A model generated the notes under the pieces. The model searched no databases, was not told the origin of the DNA, and saw nothing but the letters and a program-made list of their open reading frames with translations. This document shows, in pieces, positions 28,204 to 37,260 of a stretch of DNA of 64,000 bases. The translations under genes were made by a program, and so were the position numbers. Source of the stretch: Pseudomonadota bacterium. GTDB lineage: Bacteria > Myxococcota_A > Polyangia > GCA-2747355. Numbering within the stretch: position 1 is the stretch's first letter; every line of letters starts with the position of its first letter. The DNA lies in contig JADJDT010000006.1 of NCBI GenBank assembly GCA_016702545.1, forward strand, positions 186,001 to 250,000. Direction: 5' to 3'.

Positions 28204-29961
28204 TCAGAGCATGCCTCCGGCGACCTGCAGCATGCGGCAGGGCACATAGTCCCCGCTCTTGTCGTTCGCTTCGCCCTCCGCCTGGCGGCGCGAGAGGACG
28301 CGCGGGTCGATCATCACGTCCTTGTGCTCGACGGCCTGCTGGCAGAACTCCTGCTCGACGCGCTGCACCAGCTCTTGTGCCTTGCGATCCTGATAGCGGC
28401 CGGTGATCTCGACGCGGTGCCGCAGCCAATCCTGCATGTCCGGATCCTTGCGGTCCTTGACGGCCACCAGATAAACCATCCCGCCGACGGTGAAGGACCG
28501 CTGCGCCACCTGACCTCGGGCCAGGCGGAACACCGCTTGCGACAGCTCCGCGGACGAACCGATGCCCGGGATGGTGTCGTCGGCGCTGCGCGTGAACAGG
28601 TCCGAGGTGCGCAGCTCGAAGCGCTGCGCGCCGAGGGACGCGCCGTCGGCGCGCGCCGCCTCAACGGCGCTGTTCGCGGCCGAGGGGTCTTCCGCGGGAG
28701 CGGACGCGGCGCCCGCGCTGGCGGCGGCACCGTCGCCGTCGGTGGCGCCGTCGCTCGCAGCCGCGCCGTCGTCACGGGTTGGCTTGAATAGCTCCTCGAG
28801 CTTGGCGCCGCCCCTGACCTTGGCGAGGAAGGCCTCGGCGGTCTGCTTGGCCAGGCGGCGGGCGCCCTCGTCGCGGGCCAGCTCGAGCGCGATCTCGCGC
28901 TGCGCCTGGGCCAGGGTGACGTTGCCGCTGCGACGGCCCTCGATGCGCACGAGGTACAGTTTCTCGCCCGCCGCGATCACGGGCGATAGCTCGCCATCCT
29001 TGAGCTGTTGCAGGGCGCTGTCGACCGCCGGCGCGATGCCGGGCGCGGCGCTGTTGCGCCAGCCGAGTAGCCCATCGACGGCGGCGCTGGCTGCGGTCGA
29101 GGCCTCGCGCGCGAGGGCAGCGAGGTCCCCGCCCGCGCGTACCCGCTGGGCCAGGCGCTCGGCGGCGGCGCTGCCTGCCAGGCGGTCGCCGCCGACGGTG
29201 GCGGGCAGCTCGATCGCGCGGACCAGCAGCTGGGCCGGGAGCCCGCTGAAGGCCGTGCGGTTGACCTCGTAGTACTTGCGGATCTCTTGCTGGTGCTGCG
29301 CGGCGAAGGCGTCGAGCTCAGCGCTGGTGAGGCGCACCTGCTCGCGGAGCTCGTTCGGCGCCAGGCGCACGTACTGCAGCCGTACTTGAGTCTGGCGTTG
29401 CACGAAGTCGTTCTGGACCTCGCTCTCGGCCACGCTCACGGCGCCGTCGAGCAGCTGCCGGACCTTCTGCGCCAGCAGCTCGCGCCGCTGCTCCTCTTTG
29501 AACTTCTTGACCGTGATGCCCCAGTTGTAGCGCGCGAAGCGCGAGAACAGGTCGTAGTCGAAGCCACCGCTCTCACCGCGCACCAACGGCTGTGGATCGC
29601 CGAGCGCCAGATAGCGCCCGGCCAGCAACATATCCTCGATCTCGCGATCGGGGACGCGCAGCCCGAGCTCGAGGGCGCGGTCGGCCATCAGCTCGCGTAC
29701 GAGATAGCGGTCCACGATCAGCGCCCGCAGCATCCCCAGCTGCTCCTCGGGGAGGCCGGCGTTGCGTGGGCTCGCCACGGCCAGGGCATAGCCGATGTCG
29801 TTGATCGTGATCGTGCGCCCCGCGACCGCACCGGCATGGGTGGTGTCGGCCATACAGCCCTGCGACTGCGGGCCGAAGTTGACCACGAACACGCCGATGA
29901 TGATGCCGAAGAAGATATAGATAATGAAGGAGCGCGAATGCTTGCGCATTCTATCGAGCAT
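28204..29961 (-). CDS. ppiD: Membrane-anchored periplasmic peptidyl-prolyl isomerase (PpiD/SurA-like)
   Basis: Periplasmic folding helper of 585 residues tethered to the inner membrane by one N-terminal helix (SFIIYIFFGIIIGVFVVNFG). A SurA-type N-terminal helical domain follows (residues 45-240), then a parvulin-like rotamase region around residues 240-390 (AERLAQRVRAGGDLAALA, GELSPVIAAGEKLYLVRIE) and a second PpiC-like half with an Ala/Asp-rich insertion (GDGAAASAGAASAPAEDP). The layout is that of PpiD. ATG at 29961. It is divergent from mreB. The name is by architecture; a SurA-like role is equally possible. Confidence 0.82.
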   Translation of the reverse strand: MLDRMRKHSRSFIIYIFFGIIIGVFVVNFGPQSQGCMADTTHAGAVAGRTITINDIGYALAVASPRNAGLPEEQLGMLRALIVDRYLVRELMADRALELGLRVPDREIEDMLLAGRYLALGDPQPLVRGESGGFDYDLFSRFARYNWGITVKKFKEEQRRELLAQKVRQLLDGAVSVAESEVQNDFVQRQTQVRLQYVRLAPNELREQVRLTSAELDAFAAQHQQEIRKYYEVNRTAFSGLPAQLLVRAIELPATVGGDRLAGSAAAERLAQRVRAGGDLAALAREASTAASAAVDGLLGWRNSAAPGIAPAVDSALQQLKDGELSPVIAAGEKLYLVRIEGRRSGNVTLAQAQREIALELARDEGARRLAKQTAEAFLAKVRGGAKLEELFKPTRDDGAAASDGATDGDGAAASAGAASAPAEDPSAANSAVEAARADGASLGAQRFELRTSDLFTRSADDTIPGIGSSAELSQAVFRLARGQVAQRSFTVGGMVYLVAVKDRKDPDMQDWLRHRVEITGRYQDRKAQELVQRVEQEFCQQAVEHKDVMIDPRVLSRRQAEGEANDKSGDYVPCRMLQVAGGML

Positions 29962-30118
29962 CGGTCACCTCGAGGGCGGTGCTCACGGCAGTTTTGCGGG
30001 GCCGGCGGCCAGGCCAGCACAGCGCTTGGACCTGGCAAGAACTCCGCGTTTCGGCGCGGACCCTAACAGAAGGGGCCGGTCCCCGCAACGACTGGCGCAC
30101 GCGCTGCGTCGCGGCCCT

Positions 30119-30147
30119 TGTGCCTGGCGGAGGCCTGGTGTATGAGC
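30119..30147 (+). promoter_or_regulatory. Candidate promoter for the mre operon
   Basis: TTGTGC (30119-30124) and TATGAG (30142-30147) are separated by 17 bases. The match is moderate. It lies about 75 bases before the mreB start and would begin the five-gene elongasome operon. Confidence 0.35.
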
Positions 30148-30224
30148 AACGCGCCCTGGCGGCCATTTCGTCGCTGGAGCGCCGCTGGGGGCGTGGGGGG
30201 CCGTTCTCCCCGACAGGCTGAAGC

Positions 30225-31259
30225 ATGTTCCTCGACTGGGTCTATGGCCTGTTCTCCAACGACATGGCCATCGACCTCGGCACTGCGACGACGCTGACCT
30301 ACGTCAAGGACCGGGGGATCGTTGCGCACGAGCCATCGGTGGTAGCGGTGCAGAAGAACGGCAACGGCGGCCGCCGCGTGCTCGCCGTCGGCCACGAGGC
30401 CAAGGAGATGCTGGGGCGCACGCCCGGCAACATCGTCGCGATTCGGCCGATGAAGGACGGCGTGATCGCCGACTTCGAGATCACCGAGGCGATGCTGCGG
30501 TACTTCATCACGCGCGCCCACAAGCGCAAGACGCTGGTGCGGCCGCGGATCATCATCTGCGTGCCGTCGGGGATCACCGAGGTCGAGAAGCGCGCCGTGC
30601 GCGACTCGGCGTTGGCGGCCAGCGCGCGCGAGGTCTACCTGATCGAGGAGCCGATGGCGGCGGCGATCGGCGCGGGCCTGCCCATCACCGAGCCGAGCGG
30701 CAACATGATCGTCGACATCGGTGGCGGTACGACCGAGGTCGCGATCATCTCGCTGGCTGGTATCGTCTACGCGCGCTCGCTGCGCGTCGCTGGCGACAAG
30801 ATGGACGAGGCCATCATCCAGTACATCAAGCGCAAGTACAATCTGCTGATCGGCGAGCGGACCGCCGAGCAGATCAAGAAGACGATCGGCAACGCCTACC
30901 CCCCGGACGAGCTCTTGACGATGGAGGTCAAGGGGCGCGACCTGGTCGCTGGCGTGCCCAAGACCATCACCACCAACTCCGACGAGATCCGCGAGGCGCT
31001 GGCGGAGCCGATCAACGCCATCCTCGATGCCGTGCGCGTGGTGCTCGAGCGCACCCCGCCCGAGCTCTCGGCCGACATCGTGGACAAGGGCATCGTCTTG
31101 ACCGGGGGCGGCTCGCAGCTGCGCAACCTCGATGTGCTGATCCGCGAGGAGACGGGGCTGCCCGTCACGCTCTCCGACAATCCGGAGTGCGCCGTGGCGC
31201 TCGGCTCCGGCCGCGCGCTGGACGAGCTCAAGCTGCTGCGCGAGGTGGCGATACATTGA
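30225..31259 (+). CDS. mreB: Rod shape-determining protein MreB
   Basis: Actin-like ATPase that guides lateral cell-wall growth. The 344 residues contain the phosphate-1 loop MAIDLGTATTLTYVK, the phosphate-2 motif IVDIGGGTTEVAIIS and the adenosine motif IVLTGGGSQLRNL, plus the membrane-interacting N-terminal residues (MFLDWVYGLFSND). First gene of mreB-mreC-mreD-mrdA-rodA, so the cells are probably rod-shaped. ATG at 30225 has a weak GGCTGAAG site. The stop codon lies in a 12-bp tandem duplication. Confidence 0.97.
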   Translation: MFLDWVYGLFSNDMAIDLGTATTLTYVKDRGIVAHEPSVVAVQKNGNGGRRVLAVGHEAKEMLGRTPGNIVAIRPMKDGVIADFEITEAMLRYFITRAHKRKTLVRPRIIICVPSGITEVEKRAVRDSALAASAREVYLIEEPMAAAIGAGLPITEPSGNMIVDIGGGTTEVAIISLAGIVYARSLRVAGDKMDEAIIQYIKRKYNLLIGERTAEQIKKTIGNAYPPDELLTMEVKGRDLVAGVPKTITTNSDEIREALAEPINAILDAVRVVLERTPPELSADIVDKGIVLTGGGSQLRNLDVLIREETGLPVTLSDNPECAVALGSGRALDELKLLREVAIH

Positions 31260-31278
31260 GCTGGCCATTGAGCTGGCC
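31255..31278. repeat. 12-bp tandem duplication spanning the mreB stop codon
   Basis: ATTGAGCTGGCC occurs twice in a row (31255-31266, 31267-31278). The mreB stop TGA (31257-31259) lies in the first copy and an in-frame TGA recurs in the second. Confidence 0.92.
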
Positions 31279-31341
31279 GCGGCCCGGGTGATCACCCGCG
31301 GCGGCCCGTCAGGCCGGCGCCGGCCCCACGAGAGGGCATCG

Positions 31342-32235
31342 ATGTCGACTTTGATGCTACCGCGGCGCTGGCGCGATCTCGTGCTGGCACTGCTGCTGCT
31401 CGGCCTGCCCGTACTGCTGCTCCGGGCGCAGCTGCGCGAGCCGGGGGACCTCAATGGCTTCGATCGCTTGCTGTTGCGTGCGGCCAGCCCGCTGGAGCGC
31501 GCGGTCACGGGGGCCGCTGCGGGCGCGCAGCGCTGGTGGCACCGCTATTTCCTCTTGGTGCACGTCGAGCGCGAGAACGAGGCGCTGCGCGCCGAGCGCG
31601 GACGACTGCACTTCGCCCTACAGCAGGCCCGGCGCCAGCTGCGCCTGGCCGCGCGCTACGAGCGGCTGCTGGCCTTCCGCCAGCGCCGCGGCCTCGAGAC
31701 CGTCTCGGCCCGCGTGATCGGGCGGCCGCCGTCGCCCTTCGTGCGGGCGCTGCGGTTGTTCGTCGATCGCGGGGGCGAGCTGCTGCGGCGCGGCATGCCG
31801 GTGGTGACCGACGAGGGCGTGGTGGGTCGCGTGGGACGCGTGTTCGGCGACTACGCCGAGGTGATGCTGCTGGTCGACCCCAAGAGCGCCGTCGACGTGG
31901 TGTTCAGCCGCAGCCGGGCGCGCGGGCTGCTGCGGGGCGCCGAAGGCACGGACCGCTATCTTTGCCGACTCGACTACGTCTTGCGGCGCGAGGCGGTCAG
32001 AGTCGGCGACTGGGTCGTCACGAGTGGCGCCGGTGGCCTGTTCCCGGAGGCGTTGGTCGTCGGTCAGGTGTCCCGCGTGGGGCCGGACGAGGGCGGGCTC
32101 TACCGCGAGGTCGACGTCAGGCCGGCGGTCGACTTCGGCCAGCTCAAAGAGGTGCTGGTGATCGCCGCGCCGCCGCCGGCACCGGTCGGGGGTGGCACAC
32201 CCGAGGTGCTCCCGGCGCGGGGGTTGGCCCCGTGA
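31342..32235 (+). CDS. mreC: Rod shape-determining protein MreC
   Basis: Bitopic inner-membrane protein that links MreB to PBP2 in the periplasm. Of 297 residues, 10-30 form the membrane helix (LVLALLLLGLPVLLLRAQL), 70-115 a coiled coil (ERENEALRAERGRLHF), and 120-280 the beta-barrel domain (ARVIGRPPSPFVRALRLFVDR, GMPVVTDEGVVGRVG, DWVVTSGAGGLFPEALVVG). Start is ATG at 31342; an earlier in-frame ATG lacks a site. Its TGA overlaps the mreD GTG by four bases. Confidence 0.95.
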   Translation: MSTLMLPRRWRDLVLALLLLGLPVLLLRAQLREPGDLNGFDRLLLRAASPLERAVTGAAAGAQRWWHRYFLLVHVERENEALRAERGRLHFALQQARRQLRLAARYERLLAFRQRRGLETVSARVIGRPPSPFVRALRLFVDRGGELLRRGMPVVTDEGVVGRVGRVFGDYAEVMLLVDPKSAVDVVFSRSRARGLLRGAEGTDRYLCRLDYVLRREAVRVGDWVVTSGAGGLFPEALVVGQVSRVGPDEGGLYREVDVRPAVDFGQLKEVLVIAAPPPAPVGGGTPEVLPARGLAP

Positions 32236-32804
32236 CCCGCGTGCTGCTGCTGTGGGCGGTCGGCTTCCTGCTCCTGACGGTGCTGAGTCCGCTGCTGCGG
32301 CTGCTCGGGCTGACGCGTGTGTCGTGCGATGTGGCCACGCTGGTCGTGCTGCACGTCTCGCTGTCGGCTGTCCCCGTCGCCGCCGCGCGCGGCGGCACCG
32401 TGAGTCGCGGGGGTGGGTGGTTCGAGCCGGCCGGCATCGCGGTGACGGTCGGGATCGGTTACCTGGCCGACGTGCTCGCGGGCACGCCCGCAGGTCTGCA
32501 GGGGCTGGTGATGGCGGCGGTCTATCTCTTCGGTCGCGGTCTGGCGCGCAAGCTCTACCTCGGCGGGGCGTTGTCCTACGCGATCGTGGGTGGTGCGGCG
32601 GCGCTCTACGCCGGGTTGGTAGGCACGTTGGTGCGTAGTCTGCTCTGGCGTACCCCACCGAGCGGGGCCTGGCTGCTGGTGTTGGTGGCTCAGGCGCTGC
32701 TCACGGCCGCGGCGGCAGCCCCGCTGCTGCGGGCGCTGGCGTGGCTCGACCACGCGCTCGCCGGTCGCAACGCCCTGCCCGGGGCGCGGCAGAGCCTGCG
32801 CTAG
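32232..32804 (+). CDS. mreD: Rod shape-determining protein MreD
   Basis: Polytopic membrane partner of the elongasome, 190 residues, with five or six hydrophobic helices (VLLLWAVGFLLLTVLSPLL, VATLVVLHVSLSAV, LLVLVAQALLTAAAAAPLL and others). MreD is poorly conserved in sequence; the call rests on size, topology and position between mreC and mrdA. It starts with GTG at 32232, overlapping the mreC stop (GTGA). Confidence 0.88.
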   Translation: MTRVLLLWAVGFLLLTVLSPLLRLLGLTRVSCDVATLVVLHVSLSAVPVAAARGGTVSRGGGWFEPAGIAVTVGIGYLADVLAGTPAGLQGLVMAAVYLFGRGLARKLYLGGALSYAIVGGAAALYAGLVGTLVRSLLWRTPPSGAWLLVLVAQALLTAAAAAPLLRALAWLDHALAGRNALPGARQSLR

Positions 32805-32814
32805 GAGCCGCTGC

Positions 32815-34698
32815 GTGGCCACGCCCGTCAACATCCCCGAGCTGCAGCGACGGTACGCCTATCTGGTGGTGTTCGTGCTGCTGGTGTTCGGGCTGTTGAT
32901 CGGGCGGCTGTGGCAGCTGCAGGTGGCGCGCGGGGCAGCCTACCGCGCGGCGGCGGCCGATAACTACCTCCAGGAGCGAACCATCGCGGCGGCTCGCGGT
33001 GCGATCTTCGACCGTGCCGGGCGCTTGCTGGTCGGCGTGCGCCCGTCCTTCGATGTCTACGCGGCGCCGCGCTTCGTCGACGAGCCCGCGCTCGAGCGCT
33101 TCCTGCGCGAGCTGCGGCTCGACCCCGAGCGCGCGCGGGCGGTGCGGCGGCGGGTGGCCGCGGCCCGCGCGACGCGGCGCAATCAGCGGCTGCTGCTGGT
33201 GCGCGACATCGACCGCGACCAGCTGGCCCAGCTCGAGATGCTGAAGCCCGAGCTGCCCGCCTTCGACGCGGTGGCGGTCGCCCAGCGCCACTATCTGCAC
33301 GGCGCGGTCGCCGCGCACCTGTTGGGCTATATGAGCGAGGTGACGGCCGAAGACCTGGCGCACGATGCGCGGGGCCGCTTCCAAGCCGGACAGCTCGTCG
33401 GACGCTATGGCGTCGAGCGGCTCTACGAGGACCAGCTGCGCGGGGTCACCGGCGTCGAGCGGGTGGTCGTCGACGCGCACGGCCGGCGGCGCCACGAGTC
33501 GTGGGCCGCGGCGTTGCTCGGCGGACAGCCGCGGCGGGTGGCGCCGCGCGCGGGGAACACCCTGGTGCTGACGATCGACCTCGAGCTGCAGCGGCGCGTC
33601 GAGCGCGCCCTGCGCCGTTATGCCTCGGGGGCCGCGGTGGTGCTGGAGGTCGAGACCGGGCGAGTGCTCGCCACCGCCTCGTACCCGGCCTTCGATGCCA
33701 ATCTGCTGACGGGGCGGCTGACGCCCCAGCAGGCGCGCGAGCTGCTCGACGACCCGGGCCGTCCGCTGCTCGACAAGGTCTTCCGCGAGAACTACTTCCC
33801 GGGCTCCGTCTTCAAGGTGGTGACGGCCATCGCCGCCGTCGAGGACGGCATCGCGAGCTGGGACGAGCACGCGACCTGCAAAGGCTGGCATGCCTTCGGC
33901 CGCCGCGTGTTTCGCTGCAGCCACACGCACGGCAAGGTCGATCTGCACCGCGCGCTGGCCGAGTCCTGCAACGTCTACTTCTATCTGTTGGCGGAGCGCG
34001 TCGGGCTCGACCGGCTGGCGCGGTACGCTCGGCTCTTCGGCCTCGGCGCGACCACGGGCGTGGGCCTCAACGGCGAGGTCGGTGGCTTCATTCCGACCAA
34101 GGCCTGGTACGCGCAGCGCGGGCGGCCGTTCCGGCTCGGCTTCACGCTCAATGCCGCGATCGGTCAGGGCAGCGTCAAGGTGACGCCAATCCAAGTGGCG
34201 GCGCTCTATGCGGCGCTGGCCAACGGTGGCCGTTTGTACGCCCCGCAGATCGTCGAGCGCATCGAGACGCCGGCGGGCGAAACGCTGCAGCCCTTTCAGC
34301 CGCGGCTGCGTCGCGGCATCCAGCTCCGGCCCGAGACGCTGCAGCGCCTGCGTGCGGCCTTGGTCGCGGTGGTCGAGGATCCGAAGGGCACGGGCCACGA
34401 GTCGCGGATCGAGGGGCTCTCGGTGGCCGGCAAGACCGGTACGGCGCAGGTCATTCGCCGCGGCTTCGCCACCATGCGCTCGCTCGAGGACCACTCCTGG
34501 TTCGCCGCCTATGCGCCGGTCGAGGCGCCGCAGATCGCCGTCGTCGTGCTGATCGAGAACGGGGGGCAGGCCGCCAAGGTGGCCGCGCCCGTGGCGATGG
34601 AGATCGTGCGCAGCTACTTCGCACCGGCAGTGGCGGCCCCCGGGTCGACCACGGCGCCGCCGCCGAGGGCCGGTCGGGGCGCGGGGAGGAAGCCGTGA
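32815..34698 (+). CDS. mrdA: Penicillin-binding protein 2 (elongasome transpeptidase)
   Basis: Class B PBP that cross-links peptidoglycan during elongation with RodA. The 627 residues have one N-terminal membrane helix (YLVVFVLLVFGLLIGRLWQL), the PBP dimerisation domain (RGAIFDRAGRLLVG), and a transpeptidase domain with active Ser in PGSVFKV (SxxK), the SCN motif ESCNVYFY, and KTGTAQ (KTG). Start GTG at 32815. It is followed by rodA with a four-base overlap, so synthesis of the pair is coupled. Confidence 0.97.
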   Translation: MATPVNIPELQRRYAYLVVFVLLVFGLLIGRLWQLQVARGAAYRAAAADNYLQERTIAAARGAIFDRAGRLLVGVRPSFDVYAAPRFVDEPALERFLRELRLDPERARAVRRRVAAARATRRNQRLLLVRDIDRDQLAQLEMLKPELPAFDAVAVAQRHYLHGAVAAHLLGYMSEVTAEDLAHDARGRFQAGQLVGRYGVERLYEDQLRGVTGVERVVVDAHGRRRHESWAAALLGGQPRRVAPRAGNTLVLTIDLELQRRVERALRRYASGAAVVLEVETGRVLATASYPAFDANLLTGRLTPQQARELLDDPGRPLLDKVFRENYFPGSVFKVVTAIAAVEDGIASWDEHATCKGWHAFGRRVFRCSHTHGKVDLHRALAESCNVYFYLLAERVGLDRLARYARLFGLGATTGVGLNGEVGGFIPTKAWYAQRGRPFRLGFTLNAAIGQGSVKVTPIQVAALYAALANGGRLYAPQIVERIETPAGETLQPFQPRLRRGIQLRPETLQRLRAALVAVVEDPKGTGHESRIEGLSVAGKTGTAQVIRRGFATMRSLEDHSWFAAYAPVEAPQIAVVVLIENGGQAAKVAAPVAMEIVRSYFAPAVAAPGSTTAPPPRAGRGAGRKP

Positions 34699-35789
34699 CC
34701 GGTTGGGGCAAGCTGCGGGCGCATTTCGACTGGCCGCTAGGCATCTGCATGGTCGTGCTGGTCACGGTCGGGTTGGCCAACCTCTATTCCGCTACGGCGA
34801 CGACCACGCTGACGCTGGTGCGGCAGCAGCTCGGCTGGTTGGTGCTGGGGTTCGGCGTGTTCCTCGTCACGGCGACCCTGGACTACCGTCTGTTCTACCG
34901 GCTGGCCTATCCGCTCTACGGTGCCGGGCTGCTGGCGTTGCTGCTGGTGCTGCTGGTCGGCAAGAGCGTCAACGCCTCACAGCGCTGGCTCGAGCTGTTC
35001 GGCTTCGCGATCCAGCCCTCCGAGCCGATGAAGGTGCTGTTGATCCTGGCGCTGGCGAAATACCTGCACGACGATCCGACGGTCGAGGAGCGGACACTAC
35101 GGCATGTGCTGATTCCTTTCTTGCTCGTGCTCGCGCCGGTCGTGTTGGTGCTGCGCCAGCCGGATCTGGGGACCGCGCTGTTGATCCTCTTGCTCTTCGT
35201 GTCGATCATGCTGCTGACCAAGCTGCGGCTGCGCGCCGTGCTGACCCTGCTGCTGGCCGTGATTGCGGCCTCGCCGTTGATCTGGAGCTACGTGCTGCGC
35301 GACTACCAGAAGCGGCGCATCTACACCTTCCTCGATCCGTCCTCGGATCCCGGCGGCAGCGGCTGGCACTCGCGGCAGTCGATCCTCGCGGTGGGCTCGG
35401 GCGGCTGGACGGGCAAGGGCTACCTGCAGGGCACGCAGAATCGTCTGCACTTCCTGCCTGAGCGCTGGACCGACTTTCCCTTTGCCGTGTGGGCCGAGGA
35501 GTGGGGTTTTCTCGGCAGCGTGGCGCTGCTCGCCGTGTACGTCGTCCTGGTGCTGCTGGCGGTGCGCTTGGCCAGTCAGGCCCGTGATCGCTTCGGCGCC
35601 GTGCTGTGCGTGGGGGTGGCGGCGCTGCTCTTCTGGCACACGGTCTTCAGCATCGGCATGGTCACCGGCACGATTCCGGTCGTCGGCGTGACCCTGCCCT
35701 TCGTCAGCTACGGCGGCTCGTCGATGATGACGACGATGTGCGCCACGGGGCTGCTGATGAACGCCTCGGTGCGACGCTCGTCCTACTGA
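34695..35789 (+). CDS. rodA: Rod shape-determining protein RodA (SEDS glycosyltransferase)
   Basis: SEDS-family lipid II polymerase with about ten transmembrane helices, 364 residues. Family segments include QRWLELFGFAIQPSEPMKV, RQPDLGTALLILLLF (with the catalytic Asp in the large loop region), GSGGWTGKGYLQGTQNRLHF, LPERWTDFPFAVWAEEWGF and LPFVSYGGSSM. GTG at 34695 overlaps the mrdA stop (GTGA). It is the last gene of the mre operon and converges with trxA. Confidence 0.95.
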   Translation: MTGWGKLRAHFDWPLGICMVVLVTVGLANLYSATATTTLTLVRQQLGWLVLGFGVFLVTATLDYRLFYRLAYPLYGAGLLALLLVLLVGKSVNASQRWLELFGFAIQPSEPMKVLLILALAKYLHDDPTVEERTLRHVLIPFLLVLAPVVLVLRQPDLGTALLILLLFVSIMLLTKLRLRAVLTLLLAVIAASPLIWSYVLRDYQKRRIYTFLDPSSDPGGSGWHSRQSILAVGSGGWTGKGYLQGTQNRLHFLPERWTDFPFAVWAEEWGFLGSVALLAVYVVLVLLAVRLASQARDRFGAVLCVGVAALLFWHTVFSIGMVTGTIPVVGVTLPFVSYGGSSMMTTMCATGLLMNASVRRSSY

Positions 35790-35822
35790 GTGCCGTTCTC
35801 CTGGGCGCCGTTCTTCTGCCTG

Positions 35823-36161
35823 TCAAAGAGCTTTCTCCAGCAGCGCGACCAGCCGCGGGCGCGGGTGCGCGCCGATCAGCTGACCCACGACCTCGCCCTG
35901 ATGGAAGAGCAGCAGGGTCGGAATGCTGCGCACCTGATAGCGCGTCGGCACCTCGGGGTTGCTGTCGATGTCGAGTGAGCCGAAGCGCACCTTGCCGGCA
36001 TAGGTGTCGGCGAGCTCGCCGACGAGCGGCGCCAGCGCCTTGCAGGGGCCGCACCACTCGGCCGCCAGGTCGAGCAGGAAGGGCAGGGGCGACTGCAGCA
36101 CCTCGCTAGCGAAGTTGGCGTCGCTGATCTCGAGGACCTTCGAACCTGCGGATGCCGTCAT
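35823..36161 (-). CDS. trxA: Thioredoxin
   Basis: Cytosolic disulphide reductase of 112 residues with the active site AEWCGPCKAL (Cys37, Cys40), the buried Asp in LLDLAAE, and the cis-Pro in VRSIPTLLLF. No signal peptide is seen, so it is cytosolic. ATG at 36161 has GGAG upstream. It is divergent from the heme operon, converges with rodA, and is probably monocistronic. Confidence 0.95.
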   Translation of the reverse strand: MTASAGSKVLEISDANFASEVLQSPLPFLLDLAAEWCGPCKALAPLVGELADTYAGKVRFGSLDIDSNPEVPTRYQVRSIPTLLLFHQGEVVGQLIGAHPRPRLVALLEKAL

Positions 36162-36319
36162 CTCCTGCTCCGTTCTGTGACGTTGCGGCTCGTCGACGTC
36201 ATGCGGTCGGCGCTCGGCGCGACGACGGCCGCGGACCCAGACCGTTGATACCCGGCTCGGGTGGCGAGATCAAGGTGTGGCCCTTTGAACTCGGCTGGGG
36301 ACACGCGGGGGACGCGCTG

Positions 36320-36348
36320 TTGCATGGCCCGGACCCGGCCCGTACAAT
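36320..36348 (+). promoter_or_regulatory. Sigma-70-like promoter of the hemX-hemA-hemC operon
   Basis: TTGCAT (36320-36325) and TACAAT (36343-36348) are exactly 17 bases apart, each four or five of six to consensus. They lie 91 bases before the GTG start at 36439 and would drive hemX, hemA and hemC together. Confidence 0.55.
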
Positions 36349-36438
36349 CCGCCCGCACGCGCAGGGTCCCCCGAGGGGCCGGCACGACGGGCGCAGCGCC
36401 CTCGCGTCCGCGGCGGACCGTGACGGGCCGCGGTCGCC

Positions 36439-37260
36439 GTGCGGCTCGTGCCGACGCTGATGCCCATCATGTTCTACGTCACCCTGGCCCTCTACGGCGC
36501 CGCGAGCGCGATCGTGCTGCTGCGCTTGCTGCGGCGCAGTCGGGCGCTGACGGTCGCAGGCCGCGCCGTCTTCGGCGCCGGGCTGTTGGCCCAGACGCTG
36601 GCCACGGGCGCGCTCTGTCTGCACGGGCTGCATCCGCTGCGCGATGTCGCGGGGGCGCTGCACCTGACCACCTGGCTGCTCGTGGCGGCCTACCTGGCGA
36701 CCGCTCTGGCCTGGCGTATCGACGTGCTCGGTCTGCTGGTCGGCCCGCTCGCGCTGGTGTTGCTGCTGAGCAGCCGCTTGGCGCCCCGCGCCCCGCCTCG
36801 GCCCCTCGGACCGCACTGGCTGGCCTTGCTCGGCAAGGTCCACCTGACGCTGGTGGCCGGCGGGGTGGCGGCCTTTGCCTTGGCTGGCGCCGTGGCGGCG
36901 GCCTATCTGCTGCAGGACCGCGCGCTGCGTCGCAATCGACCCGGTGCGCTCTATCGGCGCACGCCGCCGCTGGCCACGCTGGACCGGCTGGGGCGCCGGT
37001 TGCTCGCCATCGGCTTCCCCGTCTTCACCATGGCGCTCGTCAGCGGGGTGCTGTGGGTCGTGCAGCTGCGAGCGCCCCACGGCCTGCGTCTGGAGCATCT
37101 GGTGGCCGGCGGCGTCTGGCTGGTGTTCGCGGTGCTGCTGGTGGCGCGCTGGACCACCGGCCTCAGCGCGCGTCGGGCCGCGCTGTTGACCGTGATCGGG
37201 TTCGCCGCGACCGTGCTGGTGCTGTTGATCTACGTCGGTCGCCGGATGGTCGCGGGATGA
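36439..37260 (+). CDS. HemX/CcsA-type cytochrome c assembly-like membrane protein
   Basis: Integral membrane protein of 273 residues with about eight hydrophobic helices. The pattern resembles the CcsA/HemX family: His residues in LCLHGLHPLRD and ALHLTTWLLVA, and HLTLVAGGVAAFALAGAVAA. The usual WWD heme-handling signature of true CcsA is not seen, which favours HemX, an effector of glutamyl-tRNA reductase level in Bacillus. Position directly before hemA, with a four-base overlap (ATGA), supports that. Start is GTG 36439. Gene symbol is withheld because hemX is used for unrelated proteins. Confidence 0.78.
   Translation: MRLVPTLMPIMFYVTLALYGAASAIVLLRLLRRSRALTVAGRAVFGAGLLAQTLATGALCLHGLHPLRDVAGALHLTTWLLVAAYLATALAWRIDVLGLLVGPLALVLLLSSRLAPRAPPRPLGPHWLALLGKVHLTLVAGGVAAFALAGAVAAAYLLQDRALRRNRPGALYRRTPPLATLDRLGRRLLAIGFPVFTMALVSGVLWVVQLRAPHGLRLEHLVAGGVWLVFAVLLVARWTTGLSARRAALLTVIGFAATVLVLLIYVGRRMVAG

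Noticed and set aside
34695..35789. A 762-codon frame beginning at 33501 that includes rodA
   Set aside because: The first 400 codons are an out-of-frame shadow of mrdA; the GTG at 34695 that overlaps the mrdA stop is the real start.
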